NCBI GenBank assembly: GCA_937926215.1
Contig: CALEYA010000018.1
Location: 1-53,925, forward strand
Source: an uncultured Croceitalea sp.
GTDB lineage: Bacteria; Bacteroidota; Bacteroidia; Flavobacteriales; Flavobacteriaceae
DNA: 53,925 nt
Direction: 5' to 3'
Made by a program: the position numbers and the translations under genes. The notes beneath the pieces are model-generated. The model ran no database searches. It was not told the DNA's origin and saw only the letters and a list, made by a program, of their open reading frames with translations. The number at the start of each line of letters is the position of its first letter. Position 1 is the first letter of the stretch. Shown here in pieces: positions 37,312-45,825 of this stretch.

Positions 37312-38192
37312 AACTTAATGTTGAGGGCCTCGCTTACCTTACCATTGGGACCTTTATATTCCAAATACCATTGGCCGTCCTTTTTTAAAACCACCCCGTT
37401 GACACCCTCTTGGTTGACCAAGAAAACGTCCTCCAAAGAAGTAGCCTCCAAAATATAGCGTACCGCTGGTGTAGTATCCACCAATTGGTATCCATTGGCA
37501 ATGGGCTGCGCATAAAGGACGTCATCGGCAGCAAGGTTTGTATTTTTTAGGACACTTGGAGTAGTAGTTTTGGAACTGTTGTTTTGTTCTGCCAACTCTT
37601 TCTTAGGTGCTACCTTTTCAGAAACAGTTTCTACCATTTCTTCTTTGACCACATTTCCCTGCTCCATAACTTTCTCCGTTGTTGCATCTTTGGTGGCAAT
37701 GAGCTCCTTCTCCGAAATTTTCTGCATAGGGGTCTCTACAGGTGCTTGCATATCTTGCTTCGCCTTTTCTTTGTACTCATGTTTTTTTCCTGTCAAGGAA
37801 GAAGCGGCTTGTTCTATTACGGCAGAATACGCCCCTTTGAACTCCTTGATTTTTGTTCTGCCTTCTTTTGTGGTAAATACCACGGTCCCATCGCATTTTT
37901 TGAACTCCAAAAAAGCTTTGGTAGTAAATAAGGAAGATTTATCTATAAAATCCACATATAGCCCCAAGCACCGGTTTTTAGTGACATCCTCCGGTAAGGC
38001 ATTATCATATACCACATTAAATCCATTTTTGGCAATATGATATTTTATCAACGTACTGGTCTGATGCTCGTTCTGATTTTTAAAGGCCGAAAACTTTATG
38101 GGCACTATGATGTATTTGTAATCGTTGAATTGGGCATTTACACCACCTACAATACCTAGTAAAAAAACGGATAAGAAGACTAATTTTTTCAT
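37308..38192 (-). CDS. secreted protein of unknown function, lysine/glutamate-rich linker
   Basis: 294 residues. Signal peptide MKKLVFLSVFLLGIVGGVNAQ. The N-terminal ~130 residues (YKYIIVPIKFSAFKNQNEHQ, RCLGLYVDFIDKSSLFTTKAFLEFKKCDGTVVF) form a small alpha-beta domain. A charged, low-complexity linker (~140-215) follows, then a compact C-terminal domain (AQPIANGYQLVDTTPAVRYILEAT to GKVSEALNIKF). I do not recognise a family with certainty; similar proteins occur in flavobacterial genomes as hypotheticals. It lies 12 bases after the DUF5723 gene and is probably the last gene of that operon. Confidence 0.8.
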   Translation of the reverse strand: MKKLVFLSVFLLGIVGGVNAQFNDYKYIIVPIKFSAFKNQNEHQTSTLIKYHIAKNGFNVVYDNALPEDVTKNRCLGLYVDFIDKSSLFTTKAFLEFKKCDGTVVFTTKEGRTKIKEFKGAYSAVIEQAASSLTGKKHEYKEKAKQDMQAPVETPMQKISEKELIATKDATTEKVMEQGNVVKEEMVETVSEKVAPKKELAEQNNSSKTTTPSVLKNTNLAADDVLYAQPIANGYQLVDTTPAVRYILEATSLEDVFLVNQEGVNGVVLKKDGQWYLEYKGPNGKVSEALNIKF

Positions 38193-38204
38193 GAAATACA
38201 GAAA

Positions 38205-39644
38205 TCAATTTCTGTTCCAAGATAGGATATTAAATCCAAACTGTAAAGATGCGTAGTTACTGTCCGGAATGTTTTGATATCCCAGTAAGTTATCCGCCAA
38301 GATGTAAAAGTTGACCGGACCGGCTTGTAGGTTTATCCCCAGACCCAAATTTGTAAGGGTAAACTTATCTGCGGTATAGGTTGCCTTTACTGCTAGTACT
38401 TTTCCTAACCTTCTTTGGTAAAAGGCTGTCAAGGCGGTTTGTGGCCCTCTAGGCCTATTGATCATAAAAAATTGTGCGCCCACGGCATTTACATAATCAA
38501 AAGTGGTATCCCTTTCAAGGACCTCCGTACCACAATCACAGTCTTTGCTTTTATCCTTGGTTTCCCCAAAATTATACCTCAGGGAACTATACAGCTTTAC
38601 TGGTCTAAGGGATATGTATGCATCTTGATTGGTCTCAAAAGGAAGCTGTTGCTCCAAGTCATCAATAAGTTCCTGCCATATTTCAGTTGTAAGATCGCCC
38701 AAATCTTCAGGTAGGATAATCTCAATACCCTCATTGGTAGCAGCTCCTCTTAGGGTGTAATTTTCAATATCCTTACTGTGGGAAATAAAGCCAATATCTA
38801 AAAGGCTAGCGGTTAAAAAGGTGCTTTTTCCTAATTTATGGGTGAAACCAATATCAAAACCCACTCCTAGGTTTCCTCCCAAAAGGGAACGGTTTACCAA
38901 TAATCTGGCTAAGTCCGCAGGTTCGCCATCGGCACTATCAAAAATACCTTCAATTCCAGAGGTTTGAAGTGACACATCAGCTATAACGCTATTTCTAAGA
39001 ATATTATTCTCCCCAAGTGTGGTCACAAAATAACCGTCGTTTCCCCTAGATTTAAATTCAAAGACACTGGAATATAATTTAGCCCTTGCACCCACGGTCC
39101 ATTTATCGTTCAATTTCCGATTCATCCCAAGATGAAAAACATTGACCAGTTCCCCTTGAGTGGTAATATGGTTTAAACTAAACCTCCGCCCTATATTGTT
39201 GGCATTCCCTTCAAAAGCCAAAATGGCCAGGTCCTTAGGCCAATATTGGGCTACATAACCTTCTCCGTAAATACCAAAGGAATAATAATCGCTTGGGCGG
39301 TTCGCATTCCTAAACCCGCCATATAAAAGTTCCACCTGTCCGCTTGCCCCAAATTCATCATTCTGCGAGAGGCCGTTGACCACCCTATCCCTAACTTTTG
39401 TCGTAAAATCAAGACCGTCATTGGCAAAAATATCATTTACCGTAACACCACTCGTAGCCGCCTGTAGGGCAGTATTGGAAAGTAACGGAAGGCCTGCGTG
39501 CCATTTGTACGGCGTCCTACTGCCAGGGTTTAGCAATAAGGCTTGCGGGGCCTCGTAAAAATCATACTGCAACTGCCTATTTTGCGCATAGGTAAGTACC
39601 ATTCCCAATAGAACGGTATAGCTAAAAACCGTGAATTTACTCAT
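38205..39644 (-). CDS. DUF5723-family outer membrane beta-barrel protein
   Basis: 479 residues. A signal peptide (ending LTYAQ) is followed by alternating polar/hydrophobic strands rich in Gly, Asn and aromatic residues. The pattern of NPGSRTPYKWHAGLPLLSN, GVGFDIGFTHKLGKSTFLTASLLDIGFIS and GLGINLQAGPVNFYILADNLL is characteristic of Bacteroidota OM proteins grouped as DUF5723. A CDC motif (KDCDCGTEV) sits in a predicted loop. The ending FNILSWNRN is short and polar rather than the usual aromatic. Its start overlaps the lipoprotein stop by ATGA, indicating translational coupling. Confidence 0.85.
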   Translation of the reverse strand: MSKFTVFSYTVLLGMVLTYAQNRQLQYDFYEAPQALLLNPGSRTPYKWHAGLPLLSNTALQAATSGVTVNDIFANDGLDFTTKVRDRVVNGLSQNDEFGASGQVELLYGGFRNANRPSDYYSFGIYGEGYVAQYWPKDLAILAFEGNANNIGRRFSLNHITTQGELVNVFHLGMNRKLNDKWTVGARAKLYSSVFEFKSRGNDGYFVTTLGENNILRNSVIADVSLQTSGIEGIFDSADGEPADLARLLVNRSLLGGNLGVGFDIGFTHKLGKSTFLTASLLDIGFISHSKDIENYTLRGAATNEGIEIILPEDLGDLTTEIWQELIDDLEQQLPFETNQDAYISLRPVKLYSSLRYNFGETKDKSKDCDCGTEVLERDTTFDYVNAVGAQFFMINRPRGPQTALTAFYQRRLGKVLAVKATYTADKFTLTNLGLGINLQAGPVNFYILADNLLGYQNIPDSNYASLQFGFNILSWNRN

Positions 39645-40189
39645 TGTAGTTTTAGCCTGAATTCTGCGCTTGTTCTAAGGATTACTTTAGGTTCCGGCAT
39701 GGTAGATATGCTGGTATTATCGGTCATATTGTTCCCGGTGACCCTAATGTCGGTGGTATTTCTTAATATATCCAGACTCTGGCCGCCAACCCCATAATTT
39801 ACTTCTACTTCTAAGGGAAAAGTCTGTTCCGGTTGTAAAATAAAGGTCTCACTATCCAATACATTCCCATCAGCATCCAGAAATTCAACCATAATTTCCA
39901 GTTCCTTGCTAGTGGTGTTTTCCAATTGATAGGTGATCTTACCATCCAATAGATTGTCGGCCACAAAGGGTTCGTTAAAAGCTTCAAAAGTGAAATTTTG
40001 ATCATAAAACTGTCCTGCGGGCATCGCGTTTATGGTATTTTCGTCGGATTCAAAGTAAAAAATACTGGTCGCCACCAAAGGCTCAACGCTTAAGTCGTCA
40101 ATTTGGTCAAAGTTTTGTTCATCCGCACATGCAGACAACAGTGCTAACAGTAGCACACTTGCTATATAAAGGAAGGGTTGCTTTTTCAT
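39641..40189 (-). CDS. predicted lipoprotein
   Basis: 182 residues from MKKQPFLYIASVLLLALLSAC; the upstream alternative start in the track precedes the signal peptide. The lipobox Cys is at residue 21. The mature part is acidic, then beta-rich with a motif resembling an Ig-like fold (ITYQLENTTSKELEIMVEFLDADGNVLDSETF). Function unknown. ATGA overlap with the DUF5723 barrel gene suggests that the two products work together in the outer membrane. Confidence 0.8.
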   Translation of the reverse strand: MKKQPFLYIASVLLLALLSACADEQNFDQIDDLSVEPLVATSIFYFESDENTINAMPAGQFYDQNFTFEAFNEPFVADNLLDGKITYQLENTTSKELEIMVEFLDADGNVLDSETFILQPEQTFPLEVEVNYGVGGQSLDILRNTTDIRVTGNNMTDNTSISTMPEPKVILRTSAEFRLKLQ

Positions 40190-40215
40190 TCTATGGATTG
40201 TTCCTTTGGGATAAA

Positions 40216-40230
40216 ACAATTAAAAATTGT
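40216..40230 (-). terminator. weak AT-rich hairpin after yjjG
   Basis: On the minus strand ACAAT-TTTTA-ATTGT is followed by TTTAT, 22 bases beyond the yjjG stop. With a 5- to 6-bp AT stem it would be a weak terminator at best. Confidence 0.35.
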
Positions 40231-40251
40231 CCTACCCTACTTTATATAACT

Positions 40252-40941
40252 CTATAAAAAGTTTTTTATTTCGTCCAGGGCCTGTATTGTAGGGCAAACA
40301 TCATGCTTTGGGTCGTTGTGGGAATTAAAGTGCAATGTATGCAAACCCGCATTTTGCGCGCCCAAAATATCGGCTTCCAAGCTGTCACCTACCATTAATG
40401 CACTTTTTGGTGCTACTTGGGCCAAGTCTAAGGCCAAATCAAAAATTTTGGGGTGTGGTTTCTTTACACCGGCCATCTCGGAATTTACGATAACTTCAAA
40501 AAAATGATGGATATTGGAACCTTTCATTTTCTTTTCTTGGATTTCCTCAAACCCATTGGTAATTATATGCAAGCGATACTTTGGCTTTAAATACCCCAAA
40601 ATTTCCAAAGTGCCCGGAAAAAGATGGTCAAAGTTGGAAAGGTTGTCAATGTACGCATCGGCAAGTTGGTGTATGGAAGCATCGGTAATTGGGGTCCCAA
40701 CGTTATCAAATGCTTTTCTTAACCGCTGATAACGCAATTCTTCCTTAGTAACTTTTGCCTCACGATACAGTTTCCAATATTCCAGATTAATAGGGATATA
40801 GACTGCCAGAAAGCTATCCAAGGAAACCCGTATGTCGTGCGTTAAGAAGATGTGTTCAAAGGTCAATGCCGAATTCTTTTCAAAATCCCACAACGTATGG
40901 TCCAAATCAAAAAAGATATCGGTCACAAAATCTTTAAACAT
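40252..40941 (-). CDS. yjjG: YjjG-family noncanonical pyrimidine nucleotidase (HAD)
   Basis: 229 residues, HAD superfamily. Motif I is IFFDLDHTLWDF, motif II lies in LHIITNGFEEIQ, the Lys in GVKKPHPKIFDLAL is motif III, and motif IV is ALMVGDSLEADILGAQNAGL. The FEKNSALTFEHIF cap fits the YjjG group, which dephosphorylates (d)UMP/dTMP and damaged pyrimidine nucleotides (house cleaning). It overlaps the deacetylase-like gene upstream by 8 bases, so the two are coupled. Confidence 0.88.
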   Translation of the reverse strand: MFKDFVTDIFFDLDHTLWDFEKNSALTFEHIFLTHDIRVSLDSFLAVYIPINLEYWKLYREAKVTKEELRYQRLRKAFDNVGTPITDASIHQLADAYIDNLSNFDHLFPGTLEILGYLKPKYRLHIITNGFEEIQEKKMKGSNIHHFFEVIVNSEMAGVKKPHPKIFDLALDLAQVAPKSALMVGDSLEADILGAQNAGLHTLHFNSHNDPKHDVCPTIQALDEIKNFL

Positions 40942-42229
40942 AATAGCGTTTTAACAAAGCTTCATATAGGCCCAACCAATTGATTTTATGCTCTTCCCCA
41001 AAAAGTTCATTGGAAAAAATGATATTGAAATTCCCGTTTACGGCTTGAACGTTTCTGTAGAGTTTGTCCAATTTTTCAAATACTTTTTGGGGTTCCTTCA
41101 AATCCCGTAAGGCGTAATCACAAACCGCAAAAGGGTGTACTTTAATGGGCTGTTGCAACTCTAAATTGATATCATAAAAATAAAAGGGGGTACAGGTACC
41201 TGCCCTAAAGCCTAAATTATGGGTATATCCCATAGTGTAATCATCCGTAAATTCTGCATCCACCAAATTTCGATAGGTTTGTGGAATGGCGACCCTATTA
41301 TACCGTAAACGGGCGTATTTTACAGGTCTATTGATCAAAGCGGAAAGGTCCTTTTTCTCTTTTTTAAGCACTTCCAAATCTTTGGAAGACGCCATAGAGG
41401 CACTCAAGGAAACGATACTGTAATCCGCAACGGACTTTATCAAATACCTGAACTTGTTCCTGTGAATGGACACGTTTTTATCATGCTCGGAATAGGCCGC
41501 AAATTGAAAAAAGAACATGGCCTTTAACCTCAATCTTTGATTGATTCCGGTAAGCCTTTCAAAGTTGTTATACGGGTCTTTCCGCGGATTGAACCATACG
41601 GCAACCCTTTTGACCATACGCCTTAATTTAAACCTGCTTAAATCCAAAAAAAAGCCGGCCACACTTCTTGAGAACCCCTTTAGCGCATAACAGTGCGATG
41701 TAGTGACATTGATTATGGGGGTAAACGTATAAGTTTTGCGCTTGGTGCCAATATCCGTAAACCGTTCTTGCAATAATTTTAGTAGTTTTTGTGCCCAAAT
41801 ATCCACTACCGGAAGTTCTAAAAATCCAGCCGTATGGGCGATACTGGTTTTTGGAGGGAACCTCCCCAAATCATCTTTTACGTGGGGCAGGTATTCCTCA
41901 TACCTACTCAACAAATAAAAACTTGCCGAGAAAATATCAAAAGGAACGTTACTGCGTTCCCCAGTTTCAAAAAAGCAAGGGGTGCCTTCCCAATCCCGTA
42001 TTTTAATGGAGATATCATTAATTCCCTGCTCAAAAAGAAGGTCATTGGACCTTATAAAAAATTCGTTCTGTAAAGGTTGTTTGGTATAGGTGATTTTTGG
42101 CCCGGAATGTTTTATAAAATCCTCGACCTTGGTCGTGAAGGTCACATCAATACCCAAAATATGTGTGAAGATGTGTTTCATCACATAAGCAAAACGTTTG
42201 GTAATCTTATGGGTGTAAATCAGTAACAT
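40934..42229 (-). CDS. polysaccharide deacetylase-like protein with altered metal site
   Basis: 431 residues. N-terminal region ~1-170 (LLIYTHKITKRFAYVMKHIFTHILGIDVTF, RYEEYLPHVKDDLGRFPPKTSIAHTAGFLELPVVDIWAQ) and the C-terminal NodB-like half match flavobacterial polysaccharide deacetylase family proteins. Where active relatives carry the D-x-D metal motif, this protein has FTPIINVTTSHCYALKG. MGYTHNLGFRAGTCTPFYFYDI resembles the later GFRAGT...F motif, which is kept. Either the family uses other ligands or the protein is non-catalytic. The gene begins directly after the radC stop. Confidence 0.7.
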   Translation of the reverse strand: MLLIYTHKITKRFAYVMKHIFTHILGIDVTFTTKVEDFIKHSGPKITYTKQPLQNEFFIRSNDLLFEQGINDISIKIRDWEGTPCFFETGERSNVPFDIFSASFYLLSRYEEYLPHVKDDLGRFPPKTSIAHTAGFLELPVVDIWAQKLLKLLQERFTDIGTKRKTYTFTPIINVTTSHCYALKGFSRSVAGFFLDLSRFKLRRMVKRVAVWFNPRKDPYNNFERLTGINQRLRLKAMFFFQFAAYSEHDKNVSIHRNKFRYLIKSVADYSIVSLSASMASSKDLEVLKKEKKDLSALINRPVKYARLRYNRVAIPQTYRNLVDAEFTDDYTMGYTHNLGFRAGTCTPFYFYDINLELQQPIKVHPFAVCDYALRDLKEPQKVFEKLDKLYRNVQAVNGNFNIIFSNELFGEEHKINWLGLYEALLKRYYV

Positions 42230-42928
42230 TTAAAGCAATTGTTCATCTGCAAAGCTAAAATACGCCTTTTCGGTAATGATGAGATGGTCCAGCACCTTTA
42301 TGTCCAGTGCCTCCGCGGCCCGTTTCAATTTCAAGGTGATTTCTTTGTCCGCAGTACTCGGTTTTAAGGTACCTGAAGGATGGTTGTGCGCCAAGACCAA
42401 ACCTATTGCCCCTAGTTCCAACGCTTGTTTCATTACCAGTCGAACGTCCACCAAAGTCCCGGTAATCCCTCCTTTACTCAACTGTTCCTTATGTAGTATT
42501 TTATTGGAATTGTTGAGATAGACAATCCAAAATTCTTCATGCGGAAGTTCTCCCAATAGGGGTTGTAAAACATGGAAAACATCTTGACTACCTCTAATTT
42601 TTTCTACCTTATTGCGCGCTTCCCCCCTTCTTCGCCTTCCAATTTCCAATGCGGCCGCAATGGTAATGGCCTTTGCCTCCCCAATGCCCTTAAATTGCAT
42701 TAATTGCTTCAGGCTAAGCTTACCTAAATCTGCCAAGTTGTTATTGGCAGCGGCCAATATACGTTTGGATAGTTCCACGGCACTCTCCTCCTTATTGCCC
42801 GAGCCAATTAAAATAGCGATAAGCTCCGCATCGGACAAGGCCGATCGTCCTTTCTGCGCCAATTTCTCCCGTGGTTTGTCATCATCTGCCCAATCCTTAA
42901 TGGAAAAAGAATGTTGCTTTTGCTGCAT
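42230..42928 (-). CDS. radC: RadC family protein (JAMM/MPN+ domain)
   Basis: 232 residues. The N-terminal UPF0758/helix-hairpin-helix part (DDKPREKLAQKGRSALSDAELIAILIGSG, LMQFKGIGEAKAITIAAALEIGRR) is followed by the JAB1/MPN domain with the zinc motif AHNHPSGTLKPSTADKEIT. Despite the historical name, a DNA repair role in vivo is not established. It appears to lead a compact operon radC-deacetylase-yjjG with no spacers. Confidence 0.94.
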   Translation of the reverse strand: MQQKQHSFSIKDWADDDKPREKLAQKGRSALSDAELIAILIGSGNKEESAVELSKRILAAANNNLADLGKLSLKQLMQFKGIGEAKAITIAAALEIGRRRRGEARNKVEKIRGSQDVFHVLQPLLGELPHEEFWIVYLNNSNKILHKEQLSKGGITGTLVDVRLVMKQALELGAIGLVLAHNHPSGTLKPSTADKEITLKLKRAAEALDIKVLDHLIITEKAYFSFADEQLL

Positions 42929-43036
42929 GCGCTAAAGATAATTCCATTTTTGTCTTGTTGGGTAAAGTGCCCTTCAATTTTTAACATGGCGACTTCATCT
43001 AGTCTTTGTATCTTAATTGCCACTAAAATCAATCAA

Positions 43037-43480
43037 ATGAAATCACTCCTTACAGAAGAAGGGCATCAAGAAATCAAAGAACGCATCGGAAAGTTGACGG
43101 AGCAGTCCACCAGGCAATGGGGAAAAATGGAAATAGGCCAAATGCTTTGGCACTGTCAATATCCCTTACAGTTGGCCATAGAGAACCGGGAAAACGATTC
43201 CAAAGGAAACTGGTTCATTAAAACCTTCTTTAAAAAATCGTTGTATAATGACAAACCGTTTCGGAAAAACTTACCGACGGCACCTCAACTAAAAACAAAG
43301 GAAAATAAGGATTTTAATAGCGAATTGAAAGTCATCAATACCTTGGTGGATGATTTTTACGCAGCAAGGGATAGGGAAACGTGGTACCCGCATCCAACAT
43401 TTGGCACGTTGACCAAAGCGCAGTGGGGACAAATGGAATACAAGCACTTGGACCATCATTTAAGACAGTTTGGAGTGTAG
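43037..43480 (+). CDS. DUF1569 protein (DinB-like fold)
   Basis: 147 residues from the ATG at 43037 (MKSLLTEEGHQEIKERIGKL); the track's frame extends upstream over the radC promoter region and is not credible there. Blocks W..M.I.QMLWHCQYPLQLAIEN, HPTFGTLTKAQWGQMEYKHLDHHLRQFGV show the DinB/DUF1569 four-helix bundle with three conserved His residues that could bind a metal. Biochemical role unknown. Divergent from radC and convergent with the histidine kinase gene (14-base gap). Confidence 0.85.
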   Translation: MKSLLTEEGHQEIKERIGKLTEQSTRQWGKMEIGQMLWHCQYPLQLAIENRENDSKGNWFIKTFFKKSLYNDKPFRKNLPTAPQLKTKENKDFNSELKVINTLVDDFYAARDRETWYPHPTFGTLTKAQWGQMEYKHLDHHLRQFGV

Positions 43481-43494
43481 TCTTTTGCTGCTGG

Positions 43495-45732
43495 CTAGAC
43501 CTTTATGGTAGACAGGAAATTGTTTTTGATAATCTCTAAAAAGTATTCCGGTTCATAAGGTTTTATGATAACATCGGTAAAGCCTATTTCGCGAACATCT
43601 TCTTTCATTTGCGATGGGTCGTTTGCCGTTAAAGCGATAATCGGCACGTCTACATCAAACTTTCTAATGGCCGCGGTGGCTTCAAAACCATCCATAACGG
43701 GCATGTTCACATCCATTAAAATTAAATCGAAAACCTCGTTCCTTGCAATCTCAACGGCTTCCATTCCGTTTGAAGCGGTAGAACACTCATAACTGTTGCG
43801 CTCCAAAATTTTCTGGGTTACCACGCGGTTGATTTTGTTATCATCAACGATAAGGATATGGCTCCCCTCAATATGCTTGTCTATTTTTTGGGTTTTTTTG
43901 ACGATTTCAAACTCTTGCTCCTGTGCAATTGGATAATCGATGGTAAATTGGAATTCAGACCCTACGTTCTCTTCACTCTTAAGTGAAATGGTTGTATTGT
44001 GCATATCCAAGAGTCGCTTTACAATGGCCAATCCAAGTCCGGTCCCTTCAAAAACCGTGGTTTTACGGTCTTGGGTAAACTCATCAAAAATAATGGCCTG
44101 TTTTTGCTCAGAGATACCTAACCCATCATCTGCTACCAAGAAATGGACACTTACCTTGTTATCACCTGCGTTCTGGGCTGTCAATGCCACGGTAATGGTA
44201 CCTTCCTCCGTAAACTTGCAAGCATTGCTCACCAAGTTGATCAGAATCTGTGAGAGTTTTACAAAATCTCCCCGTAAATACTGGGGAACATCTTGGGCTA
44301 TGCAGATATCAAAAGTATTGTTGTTCTTCTTGCGCATAAACTCCAAGGAATTCACAATGTTCTCTATAAGGATCCTTGGTCTGAAGACCTTTTCTTCCAG
44401 CTTTTGTTCCTTGAATTCCTCCAGTCTGTTTAAAAACAAGAGATCATTGACCATAGCCAATAGGTAATCTGCCGAAAATTTAAGTGAGGTAATATCTTCC
44501 CGGTGTTTTACTAAGGCCTCATCTTGTTGCAAGATGGAAGAGATACCGATAATTCCGTATAAAGGGGTCCTAAGCTCATGGGTAATTGCCGATAAAAAGT
44601 TGGTCTTGACTTTAGACAGTTCCTCTGCTTTTTTCTTTGCCTTATGAAACTGAACGTTTTTTTCCTTTAAGCTAACGACCAAAGCCTTCCGTTTTTTGGA
44701 AGACATCATGATAATGGACAAGAAAATACTGAGGATTATCGAAGCCCCAATACCCAAATAAAGGCCTATTTTATTCCTATAAGCCATTTGTTTGTTAAGC
44801 TCATTTTCCAGTTCCCGGGCCTTGAGCTCTTGTTTATATTGTTCTACGTTCATTTTTGCAATGGCCCCTTGGATAGCGGCAGCCTTTTCAATCGCTATCT
44901 TTTCATCTTGGTATTTATCCAGTTTTTTTCGTATTTCATGGGCGGTCCCAAAATCTTTTTTCTTTGCCAAAATGGCGATATAGGTTTTGTATCCACTGAT
45001 AGTGTTATCCACATAATTCATTTTCTCGGAAAGCGCAATGCTTTCCTCAATATGGTTCGTGGCTTTGCGCAAATCACCTTTTAAATTATAGTATTTCCCC
45101 AAGGATAGCTGATAAGAAGCCAAAAACATAGGGATTTTTATGGAGCCCACTATGGCGGTCATGTTGTCCAAATAGATTTCTCCATTGACCACATCACCTT
45201 GGTCCAAATAAATCTCGGACAGATTGTGATATAGGATAAACAATTGATTTTGGTTGGCGTTGTCCCCCGAGTTACTTTTTAGATACCCAATAGCTTTTTT
45301 GTAATACTCCATGGCCTTTACTTTATCGCCAAATTCGTAATACAGGTTACCCATATCGGATATGGTCTTGCCTATGGCTACGGAATCCTTCATAAACCTC
45401 GCCTTTTTTATCGAAGTTTCCATCATATCCTTGGCCCTTGCAGTATCGCGCATTTTGATAAAAGCGCTACCTATGAACCTTGAGAATTTAAGATTGGTCG
45501 CTACATCGTCAATACTGTTGGCCAGTTCAATAGCGGCATTACCGTATTCCAATACCTTGATAAAATCATTACCGTAAAAGTCTCGATAGATTCTGGTTTC
45601 CAAGGTGTCTAAAACCTCTATTACCTGATTTTTAGTGGGATTCTCCGGGAGTTTTGGAATATCTGGGATGCTTCCGGCACACAGAAAATGTATGCTAAAA
45701 AGGCATAGAAGTAGGTTTATTTTGGTTTGCAT
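43495..45732 (-). CDS. hybrid sensor histidine kinase/response regulator with periplasmic TPRs
   Basis: 745 residues. Signal peptide 1-19; about six TPR-like repeats (35-300, e.g. SDMGNLYYEFGDKVKAMEYYKKAIGYL) and a coiled-coil lead to one membrane segment (~321-343). HisKA follows with the phospho-acceptor H385 in SAITHELRTPLYGIIG. HATPase_c shows N box LINLVSNACKF, G1 DDGLGI and G2 GTGLGLAIVKRLL. A C-terminal receiver has ILIVDDNKIN, phospho-acceptor D674 in LILMDVNMPVMDG, and K724. No DNA-binding output domain is present, so phosphotransfer to another protein is expected. The stimulus is unknown; the gene appears monocistronic. Confidence 0.95.
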   Translation of the reverse strand: MQTKINLLLCLFSIHFLCAGSIPDIPKLPENPTKNQVIEVLDTLETRIYRDFYGNDFIKVLEYGNAAIELANSIDDVATNLKFSRFIGSAFIKMRDTARAKDMMETSIKKARFMKDSVAIGKTISDMGNLYYEFGDKVKAMEYYKKAIGYLKSNSGDNANQNQLFILYHNLSEIYLDQGDVVNGEIYLDNMTAIVGSIKIPMFLASYQLSLGKYYNLKGDLRKATNHIEESIALSEKMNYVDNTISGYKTYIAILAKKKDFGTAHEIRKKLDKYQDEKIAIEKAAAIQGAIAKMNVEQYKQELKARELENELNKQMAYRNKIGLYLGIGASIILSIFLSIIMMSSKKRKALVVSLKEKNVQFHKAKKKAEELSKVKTNFLSAITHELRTPLYGIIGISSILQQDEALVKHREDITSLKFSADYLLAMVNDLLFLNRLEEFKEQKLEEKVFRPRILIENIVNSLEFMRKKNNNTFDICIAQDVPQYLRGDFVKLSQILINLVSNACKFTEEGTITVALTAQNAGDNKVSVHFLVADDGLGISEQKQAIIFDEFTQDRKTTVFEGTGLGLAIVKRLLDMHNTTISLKSEENVGSEFQFTIDYPIAQEQEFEIVKKTQKIDKHIEGSHILIVDDNKINRVVTQKILERNSYECSTASNGMEAVEIARNEVFDLILMDVNMPVMDGFEATAAIRKFDVDVPIIALTANDPSQMKEDVREIGFTDVIIKPYEPEYFLEIIKNNFLSTIKV

Positions 45733-45825
45733 GATACCTAATTTGGGATTTGGTAACTTCTATTTAACGCAAGAACCGCAATTCTAGTATATAATTTTTG
45801 TAGTTTATTTCTTACTTATTTAAGA

